From Gemmatimonadota bacterium (lineage in GTDB: Bacteria; Gemmatimonadota; Gemmatimonadetes; Gemmatimonadales; Gemmatimonadaceae): a DNA stretch of 8,296 bases. The stretch is taken from NCBI GenBank assembly GCA_028287205.1, contig JAQBQC010000004.1, forward strand, positions 1 to 8,296, in the 5' to 3' direction. The notes beneath the pieces were generated by a model. That model worked only from the letters and a program-made list of their open reading frames with translations, did not search any database and was not told the origin of the DNA. Both the position numbers and the translations under genes were made by a program. Shown piece after piece: positions 1 through 8,296 of the stretch; positions within the stretch are counted from its first letter, which is position 1, and the number at the start of each line of letters is the position of its first letter.

Positions 1-246
1 GCGGACGGCGTCGAGGCATCGGTTCGCGTGCTGCAGGATCCCACACCGCAGCGCGTGCGCGAAGTGATCGATCACATCGTGAAGCAGCGCATCGACCAGG
101 GGCAGCTGCACCAGGCGCCGCTGACGCTGCGCGATCTCGACGTGATCAAGGACGAGTTCGCGCGCGTGTTCTCGAGCATGCACCACGCGCGGATCGACTA
201 TCCTGCGGCGAGCGGCGGCGTGACATCGGAGTTCGCAGCCGTATGA
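1..246 (+). CDS. pgpH: 7TM-HD family cyclic-di-AMP phosphodiesterase, C-terminal fragment (5' end outside window)
   Basis: The reading frame is open from base 1 and gives the last 81 residues of a larger protein, ending in TGA at 244-246. The fragment begins ADGVEAS and continues through VLQDPTP, then a run with VDHIV-like helix (VIDHIVKQRI), GQL, LTLRDLD and a final RIDYP. This matches my memory of the C-terminus of the YqfF/PgpH HD-domain proteins, which have ADSVEAA, DPTP, GQLD and LTL-x-DL. Family knowledge: PgpH is a polytopic membrane protein whose cytoplasmic HD domain hydrolyses c-di-AMP to pApA. The Asp at residue 2 here would be the last metal-ligand Asp of the HD site; the HD motif and membrane helices lie upstream and cannot be seen. 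The pgpH-ybeY order is common in bacteria and supports the call. The stop codon overlaps the ybeY start by 4 bases. The 13 residues after RIDYP are low-complexity and unlike the family core. Confidence 0.82.
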   Translation, partial: ADGVEASVRVLQDPTPQRVREVIDHIVKQRIDQGQLHQAPLTLRDLDVIKDEFARVFSSMHHARIDYPAASGGVTSEFAAV

Positions 247-686
247 GCGTGAGCATCTACGTGTGCGCTCGCGATGTGCGCGTCGCGCTCGCTGCCGCGC
301 GAGTGGAGGCCGTCGCGCGCGCCGCGCTCGCATCGGAGCGCGTACGCGACGCCATGCTCTCGATCACCTTCGTGAGCAACACCGCCATTGCGAGGCTCAA
401 CGCGAAGCACCTCGGCCATCGTGGCGCGACGGACGTGATCTCCTTCGGCTTCCGTGATGCCGGGAAAGGCTCGGCGGTAATCGGGGACATTTACATCGCG
501 CCGGCGGTGGCGCGTGCCAACGCGCTCGAGCACGGCGTGCCCGTGCGCGAGGAGCTCGCACGTCTCGTGGTGCACGGCACACTCCACGTGCTCGGCTACG
601 ACCATGCGGAGTCGGATGCGCGCACCACGTCGCCAATGTGGAAGCGCCAGGAACGGGTGCTCGCGCGCGTGCTGGCCTCCGCATGA
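243..686 (+). CDS. ybeY: Endoribonuclease / rRNA maturation factor YbeY
   Basis: A 147-residue protein, close to the usual 150-155 for the family. YbeY is a cytoplasmic zinc-dependent endoribonuclease acting in 16S rRNA 3'-end maturation and late 70S ribosome quality control. The zinc motif H-x3-H-x5-H is intact as HGTLHVLGYDH, with His111, His115 and His121. Upstream lie the conserved TDVISF (63-68) and GDIYIA (81-86) segments. In an ungapped alignment, the position of E. coli Arg59 (the YR of YR-x-KD) is Leu57, within HLGHRGATDV, and Arg60 is close by; I associate this HLGH-type variant with Bacteroidetes/Gemmatimonadota YbeY. The ATG at 243 overlaps the pgpH stop as ATGA, which fixes the start and implies coupled translation. 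The stop at 684-686 overlaps the next gene in the same way. No strong Shine-Dalgarno is visible, as expected for a coupled start. Confidence 0.95.
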   Translation: MSVSIYVCARDVRVALAAARVEAVARAALASERVRDAMLSITFVSNTAIARLNAKHLGHRGATDVISFGFRDAGKGSAVIGDIYIAPAVARANALEHGVPVREELARLVVHGTLHVLGYDHAESDARTTSPMWKRQERVLARVLASA

Positions 687-1924
687 TCATTGCCTGGATC
701 GTCGTCGGCGTGCTCGCGCTCGCGCTTTCCGCACTCTGCGCGCTCGCGGACGGCGCGCTGCTCACGGCGGGCCGCGATACCCAGACGCGCGAGGGGAGCA
801 CGCTTCCACGCGGCGACGCGCGCGAGCGGACACACCGCGCGCTCTCGATCACGCGGCTGTTCGCACAGATCACGAGCGGCGCGGCATTCGCCATCGCGGC
901 GGAGCTCTGGGAGCGTCCGGCGCCGGTGGCGATCGCGATCGCGCTCGGCGGAGTCGTGCTGATCCTCGTGCTCGGCGAGATTCTGCCGCGTGAGGTCGGC
1001 GACATGATCGGGGCGCCGGTGCTCTCGCGCTTCGCACTCTTCATCTCACTGATCGAGCTGATCATGAATCCGCTCGTGGCAACGGGCGCCGCCATCGACG
1101 GCATGCTCGCGCGCCTGCTACCGCCGCCGCCCTTGAGCGATGAGCGCGAGGGATCCACCGCGCCGCTGCGCGATGTCGTCGCGCACGGACCGCAGACGCC
1201 GCGCGAACAGCGCGCGATTCTGCGACGCGTGTTCTCGCTCGGCGACACCGAGGTGCAGGAGGTGATGGTCCCGCGCGTGGACATCATCGGCGTCGAGCGT
1301 TCCACGCCGTGGTCGGAAGTGGTGGATCGTGTGCGGAGCTCGCAGCACGCGCGCCTTCCCGTCTATGACGACACGCTCGATCAGGTGGTCGGCATTCTCT
1401 ACGCGAAGGATCTGCTCGCGGCCGTCATCGCCGATGACGAGCCCGCCGCGGGATGGGCATCGCTTGTGCGCCCCGCCGCGTTCATTCCCGAGAGCAAGGC
1501 GATCGACTCGCAGCTCCGCGACTTCAAGGCGACGCGCACACACATCGCGATCGTCGTCGACGAGTACGGCGGCACCGCCGGTCTCCTGACCATCGAGGAC
1601 ATTCTCGAGGAGATCGTGGGCGACATTCGCGACGAGAACGATTGGGAGGAGCCGCCCATCGTGGCGGAGGCGAACACGCGCTTCTGGGTATCGGGGCGCG
1701 TCACGCTCGATGAGCTTTCCGAGGCGTTGGGCGAGCACTTCGAGGACAAGGACATCACCACCGTCGGCGGGCTGATCTTCCAGCGACTCGGCCGGGTTCC
1801 CCGCGCCGGCGAGACGCTCACGTTGCACGGCTTCCGCGTGGTGGTGGAGCGCGTGATCAGACGCCGCATCGATCGACTCTACTTCGAGCGCCTGGAGACT
1901 GCGAGCGCGGTGAGCGCGCGATGA
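683..1924 (+). CDS. CNNM/CorC (HlyC/CorC) family membrane protein with CBS pair, paralogue 1
   Basis: A 413-residue protein with the standard three-part layout. Residues 1-145 form a hydrophobic CNNM/DUF21 membrane domain with helices near 2-23, 60-75, 82-100 and 113-137, carrying the GEILPRE motif at 98-104. Residues ~185-315 form a CBS pair, with EVMVPR (193-198), ARLPVYDD (223-230), VVGILYAKDLL (235-245), and a second repeat VVDEYGGTAGLLTIEDILEE (291-310) followed by VGDIRDE. Residues ~325-400 form the CorC_HlyC domain (FWVSGRVTLDEL, TVGGLIF, GRVPRAGE). Family members bind adenine nucleotides in the CBS pair and export or sense Mg2+; the old 'hemolysin' name is misleading. The start is set at ATG 683 because it overlaps the ybeY stop as ATGA; an in-frame start further upstream at 638 would lie inside ybeY and adds no membrane-domain sequence. 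ybeY neighbours a CorC-like gene in many bacteria (ybeX in E. coli). Transport of Mg2+ is not proven for this protein. Confidence 0.9.
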   Translation: MIIAWIVVGVLALALSALCALADGALLTAGRDTQTREGSTLPRGDARERTHRALSITRLFAQITSGAAFAIAAELWERPAPVAIAIALGGVVLILVLGEILPREVGDMIGAPVLSRFALFISLIELIMNPLVATGAAIDGMLARLLPPPPLSDEREGSTAPLRDVVAHGPQTPREQRAILRRVFSLGDTEVQEVMVPRVDIIGVERSTPWSEVVDRVRSSQHARLPVYDDTLDQVVGILYAKDLLAAVIADDEPAAGWASLVRPAAFIPESKAIDSQLRDFKATRTHIAIVVDEYGGTAGLLTIEDILEEIVGDIRDENDWEEPPIVAEANTRFWVSGRVTLDELSEALGEHFEDKDITTVGGLIFQRLGRVPRAGETLTLHGFRVVVERVIRRRIDRLYFERLETASAVSAR

Positions 1925-3153
1925 TCTGGGTGCTCGCGCTGCTTCTGCTCATGATGGCGTGGCTCACCGCCGCCGCGACCGCGCTGCGCTCCGCAAGTCG
2001 CCTCTGGCTGCGCGACTGGGTGGAACAGCAGCTCACGGGCAAGGTGACGGCCGAGGCGTATCTGGAGCGCCTGCATCAGCTGCTGGCGGGATCCGTGAGC
2101 GCCGCGGCGCTGCTCGCGATCGTGGCCGGAATGGCGATCGGTACGCGTCCGGCGTCGGATGTCATAGGCATCGTACTCGAGATTCTGCTCTTCGGGCTCG
2201 CGGTGCTCGTGCTGGGTCAGCTGCTTCCGCGCGCGCTCGCGCGGCGCTGGTCGTCGAAGCTTGTGCCCGTGCTGCTGCCGACGCTCCGCGCGACATCGGC
2301 GCTGCTCTCGCCTGTGGAGCGGATCGCCACCGCGGTCGCGGCCGCCAGCGTACGTCCCGCGACAAACGAGCTGTCGCGCCGCGAAGGCTTCGAAGAGCTG
2401 CTGCGCGAAGGACAGCTGGAGGGGATCGGCGAGCGCGAGGAGATCGACATCATCACTGGTGTCGTGCAATTCGGAGAGCGGGTGCTTCGCGATGTGATGA
2501 CGCCGCGCACGGCGGTGTTCGCAGTGGACATGGCCCTCTCGCCGCTCGAGATGGCCGCGGTGATTGCGCAGTCTGGATACAGCCGCGTGCCGGTGTACCG
2601 CGGGTCGCTCGACGAGATCGTGGGCGTCGTGCACGTGTTCGACGTGTTCCGCGACGGTGGGGAGCGCATGGCGCCCCTGCGCCCCGTGCCGCACGCGCCG
2701 GCGACGAAGCGAGTCAGCGAGATGCTGTTCGAGATGCTGCGTGGGCAATTTCACTTTGCCGTCGTCGCCGACGAGTTCGGAGGCACGGCTGGCATCGTGA
2801 CGCTCGAGGATCTGCTCGAGGAGCTCGTCGGCGACATCCACGATGAGCACGACGAGCCCGCGGCCGCGGACGTCGGGCACTCGCGTCACGCGGTGGTGCT
2901 CGACGCGTCGATGCCCGCAAGCGAGGTTGCTGCCCGTTTCGATGCGCAGCTTCCGGATTGGGTCGAGGATCGCACGCAACCCCTCGCCGGCCTGATCGTG
3001 CGCGCGCTCGGCCGCATCCCGGTCGTCGGCGAGCGGTTCGTGCTCGGATCGCTCGAGCTCACGGTCGTGCGCGCGACGCCCACGCGCATCCAGCGACTGC
3101 TCGCCCAGCGCGCCGACGCCGCGCCGCCAGTCCCGCTTCGGCTCCCCCAGTAG
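1921..3153 (+). CDS. CNNM/CorC (HlyC/CorC) family membrane protein with CBS pair, divergent paralogue 2
   Basis: A 410-residue protein with the same domain order as its upstream neighbour. The membrane domain is residues ~1-140, with hydrophobic stretches near 2-22, 56-74, 80-100 and 113-130. The CBS pair spans ~185-305, with DVMTPR (191-196), SRVPVYRGSLDEIVGVVHVFDVF (221-243, shown by its parts SRVPVY, IVGVVHV and DVF) and VVADEFGGTAGIVTLEDLLEE (positions 281-301; key DEFGGT). The CorC_HlyC domain is ~320-393 (LAGLIVRALGRIP, GERFVL). The cytosolic half is well conserved. The membrane half is not: the GE-x-LP motif of paralogue 1 is GQLLPRA here, so the Glu is replaced by Gln, and the first helix lacks the small-residue/acidic pattern of typical CNNM proteins. 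It may be a regulatory or partner subunit for the first paralogue rather than an independent transporter; that is inference. ATG 1921 overlaps the preceding stop as ATGA. The C-terminus ends in a Pro/Ala-rich tail. Confidence 0.87.
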   Translation: MIWVLALLLLMMAWLTAAATALRSASRLWLRDWVEQQLTGKVTAEAYLERLHQLLAGSVSAAALLAIVAGMAIGTRPASDVIGIVLEILLFGLAVLVLGQLLPRALARRWSSKLVPVLLPTLRATSALLSPVERIATAVAAASVRPATNELSRREGFEELLREGQLEGIGEREEIDIITGVVQFGERVLRDVMTPRTAVFAVDMALSPLEMAAVIAQSGYSRVPVYRGSLDEIVGVVHVFDVFRDGGERMAPLRPVPHAPATKRVSEMLFEMLRGQFHFAVVADEFGGTAGIVTLEDLLEELVGDIHDEHDEPAAADVGHSRHAVVLDASMPASEVAARFDAQLPDWVEDRTQPLAGLIVRALGRIPVVGERFVLGSLELTVVRATPTRIQRLLAQRADAAPPVPLRLPQ

Positions 3154-3155
3154 CA

Positions 3156-4270
3156 ATGCCGACCGCGGCTCTCCCGGCGCACGCGAAGCTGCTCGACGAC
3201 TTCGCGGCGAGACGTCCCGCGGCGCTCGCGCGCGCGATCTCGATCGTCGAGAACCGCCGCGACGGCGCATCGCGACTGCTCGCGTCTCTGCATCCGATGC
3301 TCGGTCGCGCGCGGCGCATCGGCATCACCGGGCCTCCGGGCGCCGGCAAGAGCACGCTCACGACGCGGCTGGCCGAGCACTATCGGAAAGCAGGGCTCAC
3401 GGTGGGGATCATCGCCGTGGATCCGACGTCGCCGTACACGGGTGGCGCGCTGCTCGGCGATCGCATTCGCATGGAATCCGTCGCGCTCGACAACGGGATC
3501 TTCATACGCTCGATGGCCACGCGCGGCGCGCTCGGTGGGCTCGCCGCGGCAACGCGCGATGTGTGCGATGTGCTCGATGCGTTCGGCTTCGACCGGCTCC
3601 TCGTGGAGACGGTTGGCGTTGGCCAGAGCGAGCTCGATGTCGCGCATACTGCCGACACGAGCGTGTTGGTGATCGTACCCGAATCGGGGGATTCGATTCA
3701 GACGCTCAAGGCCGGCCTGATGGAGGCGGCCGATCTGTTCGTCGTGAACAAGGCGGATCGCCCCGGCGCAGACCGCATGCGGCACGAAATGAAGCTGATG
3801 CTCGGGCTTCGCATGGGGCAGCTGGCGCGCAACGTGCCAGCACATCACGGCGTGGATCTCGCGCGCATGGGCAGGCGCGCGCGCGCGGAACGCGACGCAT
3901 CGCAGGAGTCATCGCACGCTATGGGCGAGCCATCGTGGACGCCACCCGTTCTTGCTACGAGCGCCGAGCGCGGGGAGGGAATCAGCGAGCTCGCGTCGGC
4001 ACTCGATGCGCACTTTGATTACCTTGAGAAGAGCGGAACGCTGCTGACGCGACGGCGTGCACGGCTTCGCGATCGCGTGGTGGAAGGGGTGGATCGTTCG
4101 CTGCACGACCGCATCTGGAACGATCGTGCGCTCACGGCGCGGCTGGAGGCTTTGCTGCCGGACGTCGAAGAAGGGCGAACGACACCGCTGGCTGCATCCG
4201 AGGAGCTGATTGCACAGGTCGCGACGCTTCTCTCGCATTCACGCTCGACGAACAGTGAGAGTGAGGTAGC

Positions 4271-4274
<4 letters not shown>
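3156..4274 (+). CDS. meaB: Methylmalonyl-CoA mutase-associated GTPase MeaB (G3E/ArgK-type chaperone)
   Basis: A 372-residue P-loop GTPase. Motifs in order are Walker [10 protein letters not shown] (59-67), the Mg-associated [10 protein letters not shown] (88-97), RIRM and IRSMATRG (118-124), the DxxG-equivalent region ETVGVGQSE (151-159), NKAD (198-201) giving guanine specificity, and SAERGEG (269-275). Family knowledge: MeaB uses GTP to gate loading of adenosylcobalamin into acyl-CoA mutases and ejection of inactive cofactor. It acts in the cytoplasm bound to the mutase, and here it sits directly upstream of the mutase large subunit. The family is usually about 310-340 residues. The extra length lies mainly in a segment around 221-261 between NKAD and the WTPPVL strand, rich in Arg, His and Ala. 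The C-terminal part (~285-372) resembles the dimerisation arm. ATG 3156 is chosen, two bases after the preceding stop; the frame is open further upstream, but that stretch lies inside the preceding gene and encodes Arg/Ala-rich nonsense. The stop overlaps the mutase start by 4 bases. Confidence 0.94.
4263..4267 (+). promoter_or_regulatory. Ribosome binding site for the mutase large subunit
   Basis: GAGGT ends three bases before the ATG at 4271 and is complementary to the 3' end of 16S rRNA. It lies within the last codons of meaB and supports the start at 4271 together with the ATGA overlap. The spacing is slightly short. Confidence 0.5.
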
Positions 4275-5952
<1,678 letters not shown>

Positions 5953-5956
<4 letters not shown>

Positions 5957-6729
5957 CAGCTCGGAAGCGCCGGCCGAAGGAATGGTGGCAGTCGTACTTC
6001 GATGCGCAGTACCTGCTGGAATACGAGCCGATCTTCTCGCCGGCGCGCGACCGCGCGGATGTCGCGCGGCTGATCGAGCTCCTCGGCCTCTCCGCCGGCG
6101 AACGGCTTCTCGATGTGCCGTGCGGGCAGGGTCGACACGCGCACCTGCTCGCCGAGGCGGGATTCGACGTGACGGGGCTCGACTACTCGCGCCATTTGCT
6201 CGACATCGCGAAGGAGCGCGGCACGGCTGCGAATCTGCGCTACGCACAGGGAGACATGCGCGCCCTGCCCGCAAAATGGACGGGCCGCTTCGCCGCGGTG
6301 CTCAATCTGTTCACGAGCTTTGGCTTCTTCCTCGATCCGACGGACGACGTACGCGTGATTCGGGAGTTCGCACGCGTGCTTCGGCCGGGCGGCGTACTCG
6401 TGTGGCATGGCGGAAGCCGCGACGGTGTGATGGCGAAGTTTCTCTCGCGCGACTGGTGGAAGAGTGAAGATGGGACGATGATCGCGCACGAACGCGATTT
6501 CGATTCCCTGTCCGGGGTTCTCACGATTCGCTCGCACTGGAGCGGGAAGCGGTCGAGCGGCGAGCGTGAGCATCGCATCCGGCTCTATACGGCCACTCGC
6601 CTGGCGGAACTTTGTCAGTCGGCTGACTTGATTGTCGAAGAGGCATACGACGGCTGGAGCAATGCGCCGCTCTCCCGCCGCTCGTCCGAGATGCTCCTCG
6701 TGGCGCGCAAGAGCGAGTTGGCGGGCTAG
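5953..6729 (+). CDS. Class I SAM-dependent methyltransferase, substrate unknown
   Basis: A 258-residue soluble protein with a Rossmann-type methyltransferase core. Motif I is [16 protein letters not shown] (52-67), the SAM-ribose acidic residue is Asp77 in VTGLDYS, the next conserved segment is QGDMRALP (99-106), and the post-motif helix/turn is RVLRPGG (141-147). It opens with a basic, aromatic N-terminus ([13 protein letters not shown]) seen in uncharacterised methyltransferases of the Methyltransf_25/11 type. The start is TTG at 5953, overlapping the mutase stop as TTGA; no other plausible start lies before motif I, since the first in-frame ATG encodes Met102. Translation is probably coupled to the mutase. 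The gene sits between the two mutase subunit genes, an unusual place for a methyltransferase; nothing in the sequence identifies the substrate. Menaquinone or other quinone methylation, small-molecule methylation, or a role tied to the acyl-CoA pathway are all possible. No signal peptide or membrane segment is seen. Confidence 0.85.
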
Positions 6730-6760
6730 CGCCCCTCACGATAACTTGCAGCGTCGTACC

Positions 6761-6785
6761 GATCGCGAGCGCCACGCGAGCGATC
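6761..6785 (+). other. Imperfect palindrome / possible stem-loop in the only sizeable intergenic gap
   Basis: In the 76-base gap 6730-6805, the arms GATCGC (6761-6766) and GCGATC (6780-6785) are exact reverse complements. Inside them, a GA/GA pair of mismatches (6767-6768 and 6778-6779) is followed by a further GCG/CGC pairing (6769-6771 and 6775-6777) around a three-base CCA loop. As RNA this would be a 6-bp stem, a tandem G-A mismatch (often stably stacked) and a 3-bp top. No T-run follows, so it does not look like an intrinsic terminator. It could be an operator, an mRNA processing or stability element, or chance in GC-rich DNA. No convincing -35/-10 pair and no cobalamin-riboswitch-sized leader is present in the gap. 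Confidence 0.3.
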
Positions 6786-6805
6786 ATCATTCGTCCTCGT
6801 GAGTG

Positions 6806-7216
6806 ATGCGTCCTATCCGTGTTCTGATCGCCAAACCCGGCCTCGATGGTCATGATCGAGGCGCAAAGGTCGTCGCCGCCGCGCTGCGCGACGCCGGAAT
6901 GGAGGTCATCTACACGGGTCTGCACCAGACGCCGGAGATGATCGCGACGGCCGCCATCCAGGAGGATGTCGACGTCATCGGACTCTCGATCCTCAGTGGT
7001 GCGCACATGACGCTCTTCCCGCGCGTGCTCGCCCTCGTGCGCGAGCAGGGACGAGACGACATCCTCATCACCGGCGGCGGCATCCTCCCGGCGGAGGACA
7101 TCGAGGCGCTCCAGAAGCAGGGAATCGGCCGCCTCTTCGGCCCCGGCACCGCCACCACCGATCTGATCAACTACATCCGAGAGTGGTTCGCCGAGCGCCA
7201 GCAGCAGGAGGCGTGA
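6806..7216 (+). CDS. Acyl-CoA mutase small subunit, cobalamin (B12)-binding protein
   Basis: A 136-residue protein consisting of a single B12-binding flavodoxin-like domain. It carries the K-x3-D-x-H-x2-G signature as Lys10, Asp14, His16 and Gly19 ([10 protein letters not shown]); His16 is the lower axial ligand to cobalt in the base-off/His-on mode, and Lys10 and Asp14 correspond to Lys604 and Asp608 of methylmalonyl-CoA mutase. The other two family motifs are SILSG (61-65) and GGGILP (90-95). It should pair with the large subunit at 4271-5956 to make a split mutase; 136 residues is the expected size for IcmB or archaeal-type mutase small subunits. B12-domain sequence alone does not tell methylmalonyl- from isobutyryl-CoA mutase. 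ATG 6806 is preferred to the GTG immediately before it (6803), because the protein then starts [10 protein letters not shown] as in homologues; the Shine-Dalgarno is weak. The stop shares one base with the next start (TGATG). Confidence 0.93.
   Translation: MRPIRVLIAKPGLDGHDRGAKVVAAALRDAGMEVIYTGLHQTPEMIATAAIQEDVDVIGLSILSGAHMTLFPRVLALVREQGRDDILITGGGILPAEDIEALQKQGIGRLFGPGTATTDLINYIREWFAERQQQEA
7206..7211 (+). promoter_or_regulatory. Strong Shine-Dalgarno for the carboxylase subunit
   Basis: A perfect AGGAGG lies four bases before the ATG at 7216, inside the last codons of the small-subunit gene. It is the best ribosome binding site in the window and decides the start at 7216 over the in-frame GTG at 7213. 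Confidence 0.75.
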
Positions 7217-8296
7217 TGTCCCGGCTCGGCCAGCTTTCCAACGAAATCCGCGAGCTGGAATCACGGCTCCGCGACGGCGGCGGCAGCGCGAAAATCGACC
7301 GCCAGCACGCGCAAGGGAAGCTCACCGCGCGCGAGCGCATCGAGCTGCTTCGCGATAACGACACGCGCTTCCTCGAGATCGGACTGCTGCTCGCGTACGA
7401 CAAGTACGACGGCCAGGCGCCCGCGGCGGGCGTCGTCCCCGGACTGACGGGCGTACATGGACGCGAGATCGTCGTCGTCGCGAACGATGCGACCGTCAAG
7501 GCGGGCTCGTGGTGGCCGGAGACGATCCAGAAGATTCTCCGCGCGCAGGAAATAGCCATGCGCTGCCGCATTCCCATCGTTTACCTCGTCGACTCTGCGG
7601 GCGTGAATCTGCCGTACCAGGGCGGCGTGTTTCCCGGGCAGTACGGCGCGAGCAGGATCTTCTACTACAACTCCATCATGCGCCGGTATCTGCGCATTCC
7701 GCAGTTTGCCGCGGTGATGGGGCCGTGCATCGCGGGCGGCGCGTATCTCCCTGCGCTGTCCGATGTGATCCTCATGGTCGAAGGCACGTCGTTCATGGGA
7801 CTCGGTGGCCCCAATCTCGTGAAGGGCGCCACGGGACAGGTGATCGATTCGGAGTCGCTCGGCGGCGCGCGCACGCACACTGAGAAGTCCGGCGTCGCGC
7901 ACTTCAGCGTGGCGGACGATCAGGCGTGCATCGCGAAGCTGCGCGAGCTGATAGACCGGCTGCCGGTGGCGCCTACCCCATACGCCGATGCCCAGGCAAA
8001 GCACGCTCAGTCCAGCGCGCATCCGAGCGCGGAGTCGCTGCAAGAGCTGCTTCCCGCGGATCATCGGATGTCGTACGACATGCACGCGCTCCTCCGCGCC
8101 ATCGTCGACGATGGCAGGCTCCACGAGATGCAGGAAGGGCTCGCACGCGAAATGATCTGTGGAGACGCCAGCATCGAGGGGATCCCCGTCGGCATCATCG
8201 CGAACCAGCGCGGACTCGTGAAGGGACGCGAGGGCGAGCGGCCGCGCTTCGGCGGAATCATCTACGCGGAGAGCGCGGAGAAGGTCGCGTTCTTCA
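7216..8296 (+). CDS. Biotin-dependent acyl-CoA carboxylase, carboxyltransferase (beta) subunit, methylcrotonyl-CoA carboxylase-like; 3' end outside window
   Basis: The frame is open from ATG 7216 to the window edge, giving 360 residues of a protein that normally has about 510-540. It transfers CO2 from carboxybiotin to an acyl-CoA. Visible parts are the N-terminal helix with KLTARERIELL (35-45), GVHGRE (79-84), ANDATVKAG (89-97), RAQEIA (109-114), DSAGVNLP (126-133), the oxyanion-hole segment GPCIAGGAYLPALSD (169-183), LGGPNLVKGATG (196-207), LGGARTHTEKSGVAH (215-229) and, in the C-terminal half, GGIIYAESAEKVAFF (346-360). NDATVK, LRAQEIA, LGGP-x-LVK-x-ATG and ESA-x-K are features of methylcrotonyl-CoA carboxylase beta and related branched-chain enzymes; propionyl-CoA carboxylase beta usually has QDFTV-x-GG and a different C-terminal motif. 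I therefore place it in the MCC-like group, though the exact acyl-CoA cannot be read from sequence. The start is secured by AGGAGG and a TGATG junction with the preceding gene. The biotin carboxylase/BCCP subunit would be expected downstream. Confidence 0.92.
   Translation, partial: MSRLGQLSNEIRELESRLRDGGGSAKIDRQHAQGKLTARERIELLRDNDTRFLEIGLLLAYDKYDGQAPAAGVVPGLTGVHGREIVVVANDATVKAGSWWPETIQKILRAQEIAMRCRIPIVYLVDSAGVNLPYQGGVFPGQYGASRIFYYNSIMRRYLRIPQFAAVMGPCIAGGAYLPALSDVILMVEGTSFMGLGGPNLVKGATGQVIDSESLGGARTHTEKSGVAHFSVADDQACIAKLRELIDRLPVAPTPYADAQAKHAQSSAHPSAESLQELLPADHRMSYDMHALLRAIVDDGRLHEMQEGLAREMICGDASIEGIPVGIIANQRGLVKGREGERPRFGGIIYAESAEKVAFF

Noticed and set aside
64..75. Perfect 12-base palindrome GTGATCGATCAC
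   Set aside because: It lies inside the pgpH coding sequence and is simply the codons for Val-Ile-Asp-His, which fit the family; no sign of a binding site.
397..1305. Minus-strand open frame (302 codons) opposite ybeY and the first CorC gene
   Set aside because: Low-complexity Ser/Arg/Ala translation across two well-supported + strand genes.
2958..3155. Upstream extension of meaB by 66 codons
   Set aside because: The extension lies wholly within the CorC coding sequence and encodes Arg/Ala/Pro-rich sequence foreign to MeaB; ATG 3156 gives the normal N-terminus.
1879..3270. Long open frame on the minus strand (463 codons) opposite the second CorC gene
   Set aside because: Arg/His/Ala-rich translation with no recognisable motif, fully antisense to a clear CorC/CNNM gene; such shadows are normal in GC-rich coding DNA.
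6723..6734. GGGC/GCCC mini-hairpin around the methyltransferase stop codon, considered as a terminator
   Set aside because: Only a 4-bp stem and no following T-run, so it does not qualify as an intrinsic terminator.
6730..6805. Cobalamin riboswitch upstream of the B12-binding subunit
   Set aside because: The gap is 76 bases, far shorter than a cobalamin riboswitch, and no B12-box-like sequence is seen.

Overview
The window is a high-GC, almost gap-free stretch of bacterial chromosome with every gene on the + strand. No tRNA, rRNA, CRISPR array, insertion sequence or phage gene is visible. The order pgpH-ybeY-CorC/HlyC-CorC/HlyC, the YbeY sub-type (HLGH-x-G-TDVISF instead of the enterobacterial YR-x-KD form) and the attached B12-mutase genes suggest a Gemmatimonadota-like or other FCB-group bacterium. 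That assignment is inference from gene order and sequence style and was not tested against a database.

Positions 1-3153 hold a housekeeping and membrane block. It contains the last 81 codons of a 7TM-HD phosphodiesterase (PgpH family, c-di-AMP hydrolysis), the rRNA-maturation endonuclease YbeY, and two tandem CNNM/CorC-type membrane proteins with CBS-pair and CorC_HlyC domains. The second paralogue has a degraded transmembrane core. Positions 3156-6729 hold a cobalamin-metabolism block: the G-protein chaperone MeaB, the large subunit of an adenosylcobalamin-dependent acyl-CoA mutase, and a class I SAM-dependent methyltransferase. Nearly all junctions from position 243 to 5956 are 4-base stop/start overlaps (ATGA or TTGA), so the whole stretch looks like one translationally coupled operon.

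A 76-base gap (6730-6805) containing an imperfect palindrome separates this from a second pair, the separate B12-binding mutase small subunit and the carboxyltransferase (beta) subunit of a biotin-dependent acyl-CoA carboxylase. The carboxylase gene runs off the right edge.

The standard label for the metabolic part would be 'propionyl-CoA carboxylase plus methylmalonyl-CoA mutase'. The residues argue against that reading. The mutase large subunit has Phe and Gln where methylmalonyl-CoA mutase has its carboxylate-reading Tyr89 and Arg207, which is the isobutyryl-CoA mutase pattern. The carboxylase resembles the methylcrotonyl-CoA type (NDATVK, ESAEK) more than the propionyl-CoA type. The locus may therefore handle branched-chain acyl-CoA esters (Val/Leu/Ile-derived or short branched fatty acids), with MeaB guarding the mutase cofactor and the methyltransferase as an unexplained partner.
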